DNA of 64,000 nucleotides from contig JAFGMR010000021.1 in assembly GCA_016927425.1 (NCBI GenBank), positions 1 to 64,000 of the forward strand, read 5' to 3'. The position numbers and the translations under genes are program-made. Below, piece by piece: positions 9,057-17,513 of this stretch. Under the pieces are notes generated by a model. That model worked only from the letters and a program-made list of their open reading frames with translations. It was not told the origin of the DNA and searched no databases. Position 1 is the first letter of the stretch. Each line of letters begins with the position of its first letter. The DNA comes from Methanotrichaceae archaeon (GTDB taxonomy: Archaea > Halobacteriota > Methanosarcinia > Methanotrichales > Methanotrichaceae).

Positions 9057-9081
9057 GATATCCTCTAAATAGTGGGATATC
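9057..9081. promoter_or_regulatory. Inverted repeat in the AEC transporter promoter region
   Basis: GATATCC (9057-9063) and GGATATC (9075-9081) form a perfect 7-base inverted repeat around an AT-rich core (TCTAAATAGTG), 30-55 bases upstream of the transporter start. The layout suits a dimeric repressor operator overlapping the core promoter. This is inference from position and symmetry only. Confidence 0.35.
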
Positions 9082-9114
9082 TTCGAGAGACAGCCTCGCA
9101 TCATCCTTGTCGCA

Positions 9115-9615
9115 TCACTCGATCGTCACCCGCTTCCTGATCGTGACCTCCTCCTTTGGAAGCGTTATCTCGAGGACGCCGTCTTTCAGACTGGCCTTCG
9201 CCTCGTCTCCCTTGACCGCGACGGGAAGCTTGACAATCCTCTCGTAGCGAGTGCAGGTCCTCTCGCGGCGGTGGTACTGCTCGTCAGAGGTCTCGGTCTC
9301 ACGCACGGCTTTCACGCTCAGTTGGTCGTCGGCGATTGTGATCTCCACATCGCTTTTATCAACGCCGGGAAGGTCCATCGTCACAACCAGATCCTCGTCG
9401 CTCTCGACGATATCGGCAAGTGGCATCATGCTCTCCAATGAGAGGCCCTTTCCCGTGGTCGTCTCGAAATCCTCCATGATCTTGTTCATTCGGTGCTGGA
9501 TCTGCTTGTACTCCTCAGGGTATCTGTTTTCGAGCTCCACGCCTACGTCCTCCACGAACCGGTTCATCCGCTTCTGGAGGCGCTTGATCTCATCTACTGG
9601 TATCAGTCCGGCCAA
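9115..9615 (-). CDS. Hsp20/alpha-crystallin family small heat-shock protein (long form)
   Basis: A 166-residue small heat-shock protein. Residues 1-70 form a charged, likely helical N-terminal arm ([20 protein letters not shown]). The alpha-crystallin domain follows: [20 protein letters not shown], a variable [16 protein letters not shown] segment and [14 protein letters not shown] with the G-x-L motif. The C-terminal tail is IRKRVTIE. It shares only the family core with the shorter Hsp20 at 4972-5307, so the two are not a recent duplication. It acts as an ATP-independent holdase in the cytoplasm. Confidence 0.88.
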   Translation of the reverse strand: MAGLIPVDEIKRLQKRMNRFVEDVGVELENRYPEEYKQIQHRMNKIMEDFETTTGKGLSLESMMPLADIVESDEDLVVTMDLPGVDKSDVEITIADDQLSVKAVRETETSDEQYHRRERTCTRYERIVKLPVAVKGDEAKASLKDGVLEITLPKEEVTIRKRVTIE

Positions 9616-9658
9616 TTCAATCGCCCCACTTGACAGTCATTTGGACTTTGAAACCATA

Positions 9659-10156
9659 TCATCCTTGCGATAGATATCCGCTCTGGATCTCCACGACCTC
9701 GGCGCTGTCCCTCGCCCCTGCGTACTCAGAAAGCGGCTCGGCGTTCAGCTCCAGGAACACATGCCCCCAGGAGAACTTCGATAGGATCGCTCGTGCCTGT
9801 TCAGCCTCCCCCAGGATGTATAGCGCCGCTGCGAATGCCTCGACAGTCGTAAGCTTGAACGGACGGCCGAAGTTGACGGGATTTGCCGCGACGAGGAAGG
9901 GAAGCGCCCTTGATGGAGTATGCACCCTTGAGAAGACCTCCTCGGCCTTTGCCCAGCTGCAATCGAGGGCTGCAAGGCCGCGGCCTAAGTTGCGATCCTC
10001 CGGGGAGAGAGCCTTCTGGGAGACGGGGTTGAGCAGGAGGTGGCCCCTCAAGTTCCCCATCCTCCTCGTCAGGCGAGCAAGCCCCATCCTCCCCATCTTC
10101 TTTCCGGTGCATTTGCGCGGATCGCACTGGTCGGCGCAGAATATGAGCAGATCCAT
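9659..10156 (-). CDS. tsr3: Tsr3-type ribosomal RNA aminocarboxypropyltransferase (DUF367)
   Basis: A 165-residue member of the Tsr3/DUF367 family, which transfers the 3-amino-3-carboxypropyl group of SAM to a pseudouridine of small-subunit rRNA. The N-terminus [17 protein letters not shown] is the family signature, followed by [26 protein letters not shown] and [20 protein letters not shown], which line the SAM pocket. [20 protein letters not shown] is the conserved C-terminal segment. The length fits archaeal members, which lack the eukaryotic C-terminal extension. The gene is divergent from valS, with about 95 bases between the starts. Confidence 0.9.
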   Translation of the reverse strand: MDLLIFCADQCDPRKCTGKKMGRMGLARLTRRMGNLRGHLLLNPVSQKALSPEDRNLGRGLAALDCSWAKAEEVFSRVHTPSRALPFLVAANPVNFGRPFKLTTVEAFAAALYILGEAEQARAILSKFSWGHVFLELNAEPLSEYAGARDSAEVVEIQSGYLSQG

Positions 10157-10250
10157 ATGCTCCGCGTATACACCGATAATCCTATTAACATTGTGTTCAA
10201 CTCCAGTCCAACCTCAATCCTTAGCGATTGAAATTTCAGGAGCTATCCCG

Positions 10251-12812
10251 ATGAGTGAGGTTTCCAAGGAGTACAACTTCAAAGAGGTCGAGGAGAGATG
10301 GGTGGGCGCGTGGGATCGGTCCATATACCACTTCGACTGGAACTCGAAGAGGCAGCAGTATATAATCGATACTCCGCCGCCCTATCCCACTGGGAACTTC
10401 CATATAGGGAACGCCTTGAACTGGTGCTATATCGACTTCGTGGCCCGCTACAAGAGGATGCGAGGCTATAATGTGATGTTCCCCCAGGGATGGGACTGCC
10501 ACGGCCTGCCAACCGAGGTCAAGGTCGAGGAGACCCATAAGATCACAAAGAACCAGGTGAGCAGGGAGGAGTTTCGCCGTCTCTGTGAGGAGATGACCGT
10601 CCTCGCAATAGAGAGGATGAGAAAGACCATCACGAGGATGGGGATATCGACCGACTGGTCTAACGAGTACATCACGATGTCGCCTGAGTACTACGTCAAG
10701 ACCCAGCAGTCCTTCGTCCAGATGTACAAGAAGGGTATGATCTACAGGGAGGACCATCCCGTCAACTGGTGCCCGCGTTGCGCAACAGCCATCGCCTTTG
10801 CCGAGGTGGAGTACGACTCGCGAACGACCAAGCTCAACTACATGTCGTTTGCCTCAAGCGATGGCCCGGTGAAGATCGCAACCACAAGGCCTGAACTCCT
10901 ATGCGCATGCGTGGCCGTTGCCGTGAACCCTGAGGACGAGAGATACGAAAACCTCGTCGGGGGGAGCCTGACAGTTCCCATCTTCGACTACGAGGTCCCG
11001 GTCATCGCCGACCCTGCGGTCGATCCATCCTTTGGAACAGGTGTTGTGATGATCTGCACCTTCGGCGACAAGCAGGATGTCCGCTGGTGGGTGGAGCATG
11101 ATCTTCCGCTTCGACAGGCCATTGGAAGGGACGGAAAACTGACCGATCTCGCCGGCAAGTATGCCGGGATCTCGATCAATGAAGCCAAGAGGGCGATTGT
11201 AGACGACATGACGAAGGAAGGGATCATCTCTCGATCGGAGGACCTCGAACAGAACGTGGGACTCTGTTGGAGGTGCAAGACCCCGATCGAGATCCTCTCC
11301 GAGAGGCAGTGGTTCGTGAGGATCGATCCTGAGACGATCATCAGGACGTCGGGAGAGATCAAGTGGGTCCCCGATTATATGGAGACCCGCCTTAAGAACT
11401 GGACGGGAACGATGGAGTGGGACTGGTGCATCTCTCGCCAGAGGATATTTGCTACCCCAATTCCTGTCTGGTACTGCAAAGAATGCGGGGAGGTGATGGT
11501 GGCAAGAGTTGAATGGCTGCCGCTCGATCCAAATGAGGCCTCCCCGCCAAAGCCATGCCAATGCGGATCTAGCGAGTTCCTGCCGGAGACCGACGTTTTG
11601 GATACGTGGATGGACAGCTCCATCTCCGCCCTCTCGGTCGCAGGCTGGCTCTCGAGAGAGGATCCGCGCCTTCCAACACAGCTTCGGCCCCAGGGGCACG
11701 ATATCATCAGGACATGGGCCTTCTACACAATACTGCGCTCCCAAGCCCTCTTAGGGGTGCGGCCTTGGGATACCATACTCGTAAACGGCATGGTTCTAGG
11801 TGAAGACGGCCACAAGATGTCCAAGTCGCTGAACAACTTCGTCGTTCCCGAGGAGGTCTTCGATAAGAACGGGGCAGATGCCCTTCGCCAGTGGGCGGCG
11901 GTAGGGGGGTCAGTTGGATCCGACATCATGTTCCAGTGGAAGGAGATCGTCGCAGCAAGCCGCTTCCAGCAGAAGCTCTGGTCGATATATCGGTTCGCCG
12001 CCCCATTTGCAAAGCCGAGCGATGCCGTTTTAGGGCAGGTAGATCGCTGGCTCATGAAAGAGCTCTCCATGCTCGTCGAAACGGCAACGGTGGCCATGGA
12101 GAAGTTCCAGTTCGACGAGGCCTTCCGCGCCATCCGTGCCTTTGCGTGGGATATATTGGCCGACAACTATATCGAGCTTATAAAGGCGCGGCTGTACGGT
12201 CCAGACGGCGCAGAGAAGGCTGCGGCTTCCGCTACCCTTTATGAGGCGCTCGTGACGCTGACAAGGCTGATGGCGCCATTTACGCCCTTCATCTCCGAGG
12301 AGATACATATGGGCCTGACTGGAGAGAGCGTCCATCTCCAGAGCTGGCCCGAGGCAACGGCCGAGCCTTCGATCGAGGGCGAGTCCATAAAGGAGATCGC
12401 AGCGTCCATTCGCAGGTACAAGTCCGATCGAGGAATGGCCTTGAACGCCCCCTTGAAGGGCATAGAGATCTACTCCGAGATCGAACTCGAGACGATGGAC
12501 CTTCGGGGCGTGGCCAACTCCCCCGTCGTTTTCCGAAAGGGGGCTCCAAACCTAGCAACAGCTCCTTCTGCGATCAAGCCCGTGATGAAGGCGATTGGGC
12601 CTGTGTTCAAGGATCGGTCGGCTGCAGTCATAAAGAGGCTTGCCGCGATGGATCCGACGGAGGTTGCGAGAGCTCTCGAAAGCGGACCAATCGAGCTTCC
12701 CGAGGGCGGAATCGAACCGGAAATGGTCGAGATCGCGAAAGAGACCCTCTCTGAGGGAGAGGCGGTGGACGTGATAATCGCTGGTGGCGCAACGGTCCTC
12801 GTCAGGAGATAA
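10251..12812 (+). CDS. valS: Valyl-tRNA synthetase (archaeal type)
   Basis: An 853-residue class Ia synthetase. The HIGH motif appears as HIGN within [20 protein letters not shown], followed by [23 protein letters not shown] lies in [17 protein letters not shown]. The CP1 editing domain carries [19 protein letters not shown] and [15 protein letters not shown]. Zinc-type cysteines are seen in [10 protein letters not shown] and [10 protein letters not shown], and a second ribbon in [24 protein letters not shown] and the DWSNEYITM segment identify ValRS rather than IleRS. The open frame extends upstream to 9630, but that part overlaps tsr3 on the other strand; ATG 10251, about ten bases after CAGGAG, is the proper start. 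The CYTH gene follows after 2 bases. Confidence 0.94.
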   Translation: MSEVSKEYNFKEVEERWVGAWDRSIYHFDWNSKRQQYIIDTPPPYPTGNFHIGNALNWCYIDFVARYKRMRGYNVMFPQGWDCHGLPTEVKVEETHKITKNQVSREEFRRLCEEMTVLAIERMRKTITRMGISTDWSNEYITMSPEYYVKTQQSFVQMYKKGMIYREDHPVNWCPRCATAIAFAEVEYDSRTTKLNYMSFASSDGPVKIATTRPELLCACVAVAVNPEDERYENLVGGSLTVPIFDYEVPVIADPAVDPSFGTGVVMICTFGDKQDVRWWVEHDLPLRQAIGRDGKLTDLAGKYAGISINEAKRAIVDDMTKEGIISRSEDLEQNVGLCWRCKTPIEILSERQWFVRIDPETIIRTSGEIKWVPDYMETRLKNWTGTMEWDWCISRQRIFATPIPVWYCKECGEVMVARVEWLPLDPNEASPPKPCQCGSSEFLPETDVLDTWMDSSISALSVAGWLSREDPRLPTQLRPQGHDIIRTWAFYTILRSQALLGVRPWDTILVNGMVLGEDGHKMSKSLNNFVVPEEVFDKNGADALRQWAAVGGSVGSDIMFQWKEIVAASRFQQKLWSIYRFAAPFAKPSDAVLGQVDRWLMKELSMLVETATVAMEKFQFDEAFRAIRAFAWDILADNYIELIKARLYGPDGAEKAAASATLYEALVTLTRLMAPFTPFISEEIHMGLTGESVHLQSWPEATAEPSIEGESIKEIAASIRRYKSDRGMALNAPLKGIEIYSEIELETMDLRGVANSPVVFRKGAPNLATAPSAIKPVMKAIGPVFKDRSAAVIKRLAAMDPTEVARALESGPIELPEGGIEPEMVEIAKETLSEGEAVDVIIAGGATVLVRR

Positions 12813-12814
12813 CG

Positions 12815-13345
12815 ATGGTGGGAGCGATCGAGGTGGAGGTGAAGGCGAAAGCCCCGGAGGGAGCGGAGGAGATGATAGCTTCGCTTGGGGCAATCTTCCT
12901 CGGGGTCGAGCATCATCACGACCTGTACTTCTCATCGCCAGAGAGGGATATGGCAAAAAGGGATGAGGCTCTGCGCCTGAGGATCAAGGAGTCTGGATCC
13001 TTCCTCACATTCAAGGGACCCCGCCTTGAGAGGGAGACGAAGTCTCGCCGGGAGATCACCCTCGAGGTGGACGATGCAATCGCGGCAGAGGAGATGCTTG
13101 AAGCGATCGGCTTTTCTAAAGCCGCTGAGGTGAGGAAGAGCAGGGCCAAGTACCGTCTCGGCCATGTAACAATCGCCCTCGACGATGTGGAGGGGCTGGG
13201 GAGCTTCATCGAGGTAGAGGCCTTGGGCGGCGAGGATTGGGCTATGGAGAAGGAAGAGGTCTTGGCCGTCCTGGGGCGGCTTGGAATCGTTGAGACGATT
13301 CCACAGTCCTACCTGGAACTCCTGGAAGCGGATATCGAGGTCTAG
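12815..13345 (+). CDS. CYTH domain protein, class IV adenylate cyclase-like (CyaB)
   Basis: A 176-residue CYTH (CyaB/thiamine triphosphatase) tunnel fold. The E-x-E-x-K signature is present at the N-terminus (IEVEVKAKAP), followed by HHDLYFSSPERDM, RLRIKESGSFLTFKGPRLER with the basic residues that line the tunnel, and FIEVEALGGED near the C-terminus. Members act on nucleotide or polyphosphate triphosphates; in archaea the substrate is usually unknown, so cyclase activity should not be assumed. It starts 2 bases after valS and ends 2 bases before the presenilin-like gene, so the three are probably one transcript. Confidence 0.87.
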   Translation: MVGAIEVEVKAKAPEGAEEMIASLGAIFLGVEHHHDLYFSSPERDMAKRDEALRLRIKESGSFLTFKGPRLERETKSRREITLEVDDAIAAEEMLEAIGFSKAAEVRKSRAKYRLGHVTIALDDVEGLGSFIEVEALGGEDWAMEKEEVLAVLGRLGIVETIPQSYLELLEADIEV

Positions 13346-13347
13346 AA

Positions 13348-14208
13348 GTGTCCTCTTCCACCTTGAAGCCGATGGCTGTCATGTTGCTCTTCTTGGTAGT
13401 GGTCCAGATCCTGGCCCTCGCAATGATGCCGGCGCTTCTCCAGGGGGAGGTCAGGGTCTTCGAGGACCCAGAGTCCGCTGCAAACCCCATCGGCTACCTC
13501 TTCCTCATCCTCATCTTCACTGCCTTTCTCCTCCTCGTAATAAGGCTTAATCGAGGCTGGGTTATAGGAGGCTTCATCTCGCTCGCGGTTGGATCAAGCA
13601 TATATTACGTCCTCGACCCGTTCATCCCGAGGATTGTAGCGCTCTTCATCGCCGTTTCGGTTATGGTCCTATTAAGGATATACCCCGAGTGGTATGTGGT
13701 GGATATCGTAGGCCTCGTCGTCAGCGCCGGGATCAGCGCCCTCTTCGGCATAAGCATGACCGTGCTTCCGGCGCTCATCCTACTCGCAGCGCTTGCTGCA
13801 TACGATTTCATCTCAGTCTACAAGACAAAGCACATGGTGGCCCTTGCCGAGAGCGCAATCAAGATACGCGCTCCCCTGCTCTTCATCGTCCCCCGCCGAA
13901 GGGATTATAGCTTTCGTCGGGAAGGGAACGCGGGGAACGAGGGCAAGGGCGCCTACTTCCTGGGGCTTGGAGATGCCATCATTCCGACCATACTGGTCAT
14001 ATCCGCCAACTGGTCGCTATCGTCCCCATCGATCGGCGCAGCAAGCCTAACGCTGACCGTTCCGGCGCTCAGTGCGATGATCGGCACCTACATCGGATTT
14101 GGCTTGCTGATGACGACATCGAGGGATCGACCACAGGCGGGCCTTCCCTTCCTCAACGGAGGTGCTATCGCGGGCTTTCTCCTCGGGTGGGCGGCGTTGG
14201 TCCTTTAA
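13348..14208 (+). CDS. Presenilin/signal peptide peptidase-like intramembrane aspartyl protease
   Basis: A 286-residue membrane protein with about nine hydrophobic helices, belonging to the archaeal A22 (presenilin homologue) family. The two catalytic aspartates are visible: YD at residue 153 (LAAYDFISVYKTKHM) and GLGD at residue 209 (FLGLGDAIIPTILV). The usual PAL segment of the next helix is replaced by LPFLNGGAIAGFLLG, typical of archaeal members. Such enzymes cut helices within the membrane, for example signal-peptide remnants. The window encodes many exported proteins, but a link to them is not shown. Start GTG 13348 is coupled to the CYTH stop. Confidence 0.88.
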   Translation: MSSSTLKPMAVMLLFLVVVQILALAMMPALLQGEVRVFEDPESAANPIGYLFLILIFTAFLLLVIRLNRGWVIGGFISLAVGSSIYYVLDPFIPRIVALFIAVSVMVLLRIYPEWYVVDIVGLVVSAGISALFGISMTVLPALILLAALAAYDFISVYKTKHMVALAESAIKIRAPLLFIVPRRRDYSFRREGNAGNEGKGAYFLGLGDAIIPTILVISANWSLSSPSIGAASLTLTVPALSAMIGTYIGFGLLMTTSRDRPQAGLPFLNGGAIAGFLLGWAALVL

Positions 14209-14283
14209 CCAGGGGGTATCACGATTAATACCGACAGGTTTTTTTCCCAGCGGCCGGAAATGAGCCCCTGGAGGATGGACTAG

Positions 14284-14478
14284 ATGGACGCTGATCAGGC
14301 CTTGTTGGAGCAATATGTGCCATTTTGCCCCAAATGCGGCAACGAGTGCGAGCAGAAGGAGTTGAGAAAGCCCCTTGACTCGGACAACTGGAAGAAGATC
14401 GTGGTGGAGACCATATACTACTGCAAAAGGTGCGATAACTACTGGAGCGAAGGGCTAATAGAGAAAGGGTATAAATGA
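14284..14478 (+). CDS. Small zinc-ribbon protein
   Basis: A 64-residue protein with two CxxC pairs (CPKCGNEC near residue 15-22 and YYCKRCDNYW near residue 47-54) that should hold one structural zinc. The remainder is charged and lacks membrane segments. The ATG of the downstream histone-deacetylase-like gene overlaps its TGA (ATGA, 14475-14478), so the two are translationally coupled. I do not recognise a named family; a role as a nucleic-acid or protein-binding ribbon is possible. Confidence 0.7.
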   Translation: MDADQALLEQYVPFCPKCGNECEQKELRKPLDSDNWKKIVVETIYYCKRCDNYWSEGLIEKGYK

Positions 14479-15596
14479 TCTATCTCTATTACACGAAGAT
14501 GTTCATGGGCTACAACTTCGGCCCGGAACATCCGATGCAGCCCGGCCGGCTCATGCTCACGCACCGGCTCATGGAGGAGATGGGCCTGCTCTATAGCTAT
14601 GACGTCGAGGTTCTGGAGCCATGGTACGCGAGCGAGAGGGATCTTGCGCTTGTTCATCGGCAGGACTACATCGATGCGGTGAAGGCCGAGGTCGCCAACT
14701 ACGCCTTCGGGCTTGGAACCGAAGATACGCCCGTCTTTCCCGGCATGTACGATGCCGCAAGGATCATGGCCGGAGGAAGCATCGAGGCTGCCGGGCGATT
14801 GCTCCACGAGGACTGCGGCGCATTCAACATCGCAGGGGGCTTGCATCATGCCTTTCCCGCCAAGGCCGCTGGCTTCTGCATCTTCAACGATCCCGCCCTT
14901 GCGATCGCCGTCTTGAAGCGGAAGTTCCAGAGGATCCTCTACATCGATATCGATGCCCATCACGCAGACGGCGTTCAGGCGATCTTCTACGATGACCCAA
15001 GCGTCCTCACTATATCCATCCACGAGTCGGGAAAGTATCTCTTTCCCGGGACGGGCTTCATCGAGGAGATCGGAAGCGGCCCTGGGCGGGGCTACTCGGC
15101 GAACATCCCCCTCCCCAAGCGGTCGCCCGATCGAGCCTTCCTCGATGCCTTCGACGAAATCGTCCCCGCCCTATTTCGTTGGTTCAGGCCAGAGATCGTG
15201 GTTGCCCAGCTGGGGGCGGATGCACACTATGCAGACCCCCTGACCAGCCTCAACCTGACCCTGGATGGCTACGTCGCGCTCGTGCAGAGGATTGCAGACC
15301 TCGCCCGTGAGCATTGCAATGGGCGCATCCTCGCTCTCGGCGGTGGAGGCTATAACATGGAGGTCGTTCCCCTGGCATGGACACTCGCCCTCCAGATACT
15401 GCTCGGGGATGAAGTCCAGGGAGATCTTCCTGCCTGGTGGGTGGAGTTCATCGAGCGGCGGACCGGAAGGCCTCCTCTCTCCCTGCCCGACAAGGGCCTT
15501 GGAAAGGGCGATTATTCAAAAGTCGAGGAGGAGCTCGAGGGGACCATATTCGGCCTGCAGAGCATACTCTCCGGGATCCATGGGAGCATATTCTAG
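14475..15596 (+). CDS. Histone deacetylase/AcuC-family deacylase
   Basis: A 373-residue arginase-fold zinc hydrolase. Family landmarks are EHPMQPGRLMLTHRLMEEM, LALVHRQDYIDAV, the tandem His in GGLHHAFPAKAAGFCIFND, the zinc ligands in YIDIDAHHADGVQAIFYDD, ISIHESGKYLFPGTG, and the second Asp ligand in QLGADAHYADPL. GGGGYNMEVVPLAWTLAL closes the fold. AcuC-like members remove acyl groups from lysines or polyamines. In an acetate-using methanogen, deacetylation of acetyl-CoA synthetase or of Alba is conceivable, which is inference only. Translation is coupled to the zinc-ribbon gene by an ATGA overlap. The trm1 start follows about 40 bases later. Confidence 0.9.
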   Translation: MIYLYYTKMFMGYNFGPEHPMQPGRLMLTHRLMEEMGLLYSYDVEVLEPWYASERDLALVHRQDYIDAVKAEVANYAFGLGTEDTPVFPGMYDAARIMAGGSIEAAGRLLHEDCGAFNIAGGLHHAFPAKAAGFCIFNDPALAIAVLKRKFQRILYIDIDAHHADGVQAIFYDDPSVLTISIHESGKYLFPGTGFIEEIGSGPGRGYSANIPLPKRSPDRAFLDAFDEIVPALFRWFRPEIVVAQLGADAHYADPLTSLNLTLDGYVALVQRIADLAREHCNGRILALGGGGYNMEVVPLAWTLALQILLGDEVQGDLPAWWVEFIERRTGRPPLSLPDKGLGKGDYSKVEEELEGTIFGLQSILSGIHGSIF

Positions 15597-15636
15597 TGTC
15601 GCCAAATCCGATAGGCGATCTCGGAGGCATCTCTTC

Positions 15637-16770
15637 GTGAACCTGATAACCGAAGGGGCGGTCGGCGTCGACGTGGGGGGGGTCTTCTACAATCCCCGCA
15701 TGAGGTTAAACAGGGATATCGGAGTTGCCATGGCGAGGGCTTTGGGGATAGTGGAGTATCTCGACGCCTTCTCGGCGAGCGGGCTGCGCGGCCTCCGGCT
15801 GATCCGGGAGGCAGGAGTCGAGGATATGACCTTCAACGACGTAAGCCCAACTGCTGCCCGGCTGATCGAGGAGAACCTCGCAAGAAACGGCCTCCAGGGG
15901 GAGGTCTGCTGCAAAAACGCAAACGTCCTCATGCACGAGAGGAGATTTCAGGCCGTCGACCTCGATCCCTTCGGCACGCCATCGCCGTTTCTCGCGGCTG
16001 CGTCGCGCTCTGCCGAGGAGTACCTCTTCGTCACGGCAACCGACACCGCCCCGCTCTGCGGAGCCCACCTGGCAAGCGGTATTCGCAAGTACATGGCCCG
16101 TCCGGTCAAGGCGGAGCATCACAGGGAGATGGGGGTAAGGATCCTCCTTGGCCTCGCCGCAAGGGAGCTTGCCCGGATGGATAAGGGAATGGAGCCGCTC
16201 CTCACCCATGCAACCGAGCATTACGTTCGCACCTATCTGAGGACGATTCCCGGAGCTCGCAATGCCGACATCTCCCTTGAGAAGATGGGATACCTCGAGC
16301 AGTGTCCCCGCTGCGGCGGCTGGTGGGCGCTTTCCGGCCTCGCATCGGAAGCGAAGGGGACCTGTAGCCGCTGTAAGGAGAGGACGCTTCTCGCAGGGCC
16401 TCTCTGGCTTGGGCCTCTGAAGAGGAACGAGGTCCTCGATCGAGCGATTCCTGGACTTCCGGAGAGCGCTTCAGCCATCCGCCTCATGAAGCTCTGTCGA
16501 GACGAGCTGGATTGCCCGATGTACCACGACCACCATCGCCTCTGCCGCCGTCTGGGAATCGCCCCAGTAAGGCTTGACCGTCTCGTCCTGGCCTTGCAAG
16601 ATAGCGGATTTAGGGCTTCACGCACTCACTTCAGCGGTACGGGTCTGAAGACCAACGCATCTAGGGAGGAGCTCGAGGATCTCCTGGTGGGGCTGGAATC
16701 CAAGGTAGGCGGCGATCTTCAGAAGGGCCAGGATCGGGTTGCATCGGGCGCTCGTTTACCCGAAACTTAA
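15637..16770 (+). CDS. trm1: tRNA (guanine26-N2)-dimethyltransferase
   Basis: A 377-residue Trm1, which forms N2,N2-dimethylguanosine at tRNA position 26. The N-terminus NLITEGAVGVDV then FYNPRMRLNRDIGVAMARAL is the family opening. SASGLRGLRLIREAG and FNDVSPTAARLIEENL bind SAM, and VDLDPFGTPSPFLAAASRSA holds the DPFG catalytic motif. TATDTAPLCGAHL and a zinc-ribbon-like CPRCGGWW...CSRC follow. The open frame extends back into the HDAC gene, so I choose GTG 15637: it sits 9 bases after GGAGG (15623-15627) and matches the family start. A gene-free stretch with RNA-like structure follows. Confidence 0.92.
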   Translation: MNLITEGAVGVDVGGVFYNPRMRLNRDIGVAMARALGIVEYLDAFSASGLRGLRLIREAGVEDMTFNDVSPTAARLIEENLARNGLQGEVCCKNANVLMHERRFQAVDLDPFGTPSPFLAAASRSAEEYLFVTATDTAPLCGAHLASGIRKYMARPVKAEHHREMGVRILLGLAARELARMDKGMEPLLTHATEHYVRTYLRTIPGARNADISLEKMGYLEQCPRCGGWWALSGLASEAKGTCSRCKERTLLAGPLWLGPLKRNEVLDRAIPGLPESASAIRLMKLCRDELDCPMYHDHHRLCRRLGIAPVRLDRLVLALQDSGFRASRTHFSGTGLKTNASREELEDLLVGLESKVGGDLQKGQDRVASGARLPET

Positions 16771-16774
16771 TAAA

Positions 16775-16980
16775 GGAGTAGCGTATATCATAATGATAGC
16801 TGCGATGTATGAAGGGGACCCAAGGGCATTGCAGTTTAGAGTTCATGTGGCACGAGGTGACGCTTATTACCCCCTTCATTGCTACTCCCTTTCGTCTCTC
16901 GTGCCATCCCTTCTACTTGCCTTTTGACTATAGTTCGAGCGTTTCTGTAAGGGTAATTCGCGAAGAGTGGTGCAAGTAGG
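16775..16980 (+). ncRNA. Candidate structured RNA with interleaved (pseudoknot-like) stems
   Basis: No convincing gene covers this stretch, but it holds several perfect complementarities. P1 pairs 16775-16782 (GGAGTAGC) with 16881-16888. P2 is a small hairpin at 16786-16798 (TATCA/TGATA). P3 pairs 16809-16817 (ATGAAGGGG) with 16871-16879. P4 pairs 16848-16856 (TGGCACGAG) with 16898-16906, crossing P1 and P3 as in a pseudoknot. P5 pairs 16913-16920 (CTACTTGC) with 16972-16979. I found no motifs of SRP RNA, RNase P RNA or tRNA. It could be a novel RNA, alternative conformers, or a 3' regulatory element of trm1. A 44-codon ATG frame (MWHEVTLITPF...) lies inside, without recognisable similarity. 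Strand is assumed. Confidence 0.4.
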
Positions 16981-17170
16981 CGACGCTAGCCCTGGCTGGC
17001 CTATCGGACCTCGGAGATTGCCAAGGCCCTCGGTGCGGCGGAGGCCAACCATGAGCATGGACTTTTTGAATGGCAGTTGTTCGAAAATTCCGTTGAGGTT
17101 GCAATATGACATGTTGCATCAAACTCGATACACCGCCTTTGCAACTGTTTCGCTAAATGCAGTCCTAAGC
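16981..17170. other. Gene-free stretch after the candidate RNA
   Basis: GC-rich sequence without a credible frame, ending in a short CCAT/ATGG stem (17049-17060) and five T at 17063-17067 that could terminate a plus-strand transcript. Nothing else was recognised before the AT-rich promoter region begins. Confidence 0.35.
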
Positions 17171-17233
17171 CCCATTTATATATGACAGCGGGACTTTAGG
17201 CCGTTTAGACAAAAAAGTTTAACTATGATAAGG

Positions 17234-17251
17234 TATAGTTGATCAACTATA
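17234..17251. promoter_or_regulatory. 18-base perfect palindrome, likely operator
   Basis: TATAGTTGATCAACTATA reads identically on both strands. A third half-site (AACTAT) lies 8 bases upstream at 17221-17226. It sits between the two TATA-like elements of the surface-protein gene, where a bound dimer would block or modulate transcription. Confidence 0.5.
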
Positions 17252-17381
17252 TCTGACTTAAATCAAAAAATATTGGGTGATCTGGTGGAACAGGACAACG
17301 GGATGAGAGGATCAAAATTCAATAAAATAATAGATATCCCTGAAAATCGATATATCCGGTCAAATTACTCCTATCAGGTCG

Positions 17382-17410
17382 ATGGGATCGAGAACGGATC
17401 TCGATCCCAT
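17382..17410 (+). promoter_or_regulatory. Perfect 12-bp hairpin in the mRNA leader
   Basis: ATGGGATCGAGA (17382-17393) pairs fully with TCTCGATCCCAT (17399-17410) around the 5-base loop ACGGA. It lies about 100 bases before the start codon of the 1822-residue protein. It is GC-balanced and very stable for a short stem; a protein-binding or RNA-stability element is plausible. Confidence 0.5.
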
Positions 17411-17513
17411 AAGACGTTGCTTTGCCATGAGATGCCATCCAAGGTGAATGGATATGACCCCCTTAATAGAAGATATGTCCTCTTAGAATCTCGATTCATA
17501 TCAATATTCGCAC

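Larger units (their letters stand above)
17171..17513 (+). promoter_or_regulatory. Promoter and long leader of the toroid-DUF4430 surface protein gene
   Basis: A TATA-like ATTTATATATG lies at 17174-17184. An 18-base perfect palindrome, TATAGTTGATCAACTATA, spans 17234-17251, with a further AACTAT half-site at 17221-17226. A second TATA-like CTTAAATC is near 17257. A perfect 12-base-pair hairpin with loop ACGGA occupies 17382-17410. The leader is long for this genome (over 200 bases from either TATA), which points to transcriptional plus RNA-level control. An 84-codon frame (TTG 17273 to TGA 17527) crosses the leader and overlaps the gene start; I judge it doubtful. No B12-box (GCCACTG) is present, so it is not a recognisable cobalamin riboswitch. 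Confidence 0.5.

Noticed and set aside
9630-10250. Upstream extension of the valS frame
   Set aside because: It overlaps tsr3 on the other strand, has no ValRS-like content, and ATG 10251 matches the family start.
15265-15636. Upstream extension of trm1
   Set aside because: It lies within the HDAC gene in another frame; GTG 15637 has a ribosome-binding site and the family N-terminus.
16775-17067. SRP RNA or RNase P RNA
   Set aside because: The length would suit, but the conserved helix 8 and RNase P core motifs were not found.
17171-17513. Cobalamin riboswitch
   Set aside because: Context made it attractive, but the B12 box (GCCACTG) and the usual junction elements are absent.
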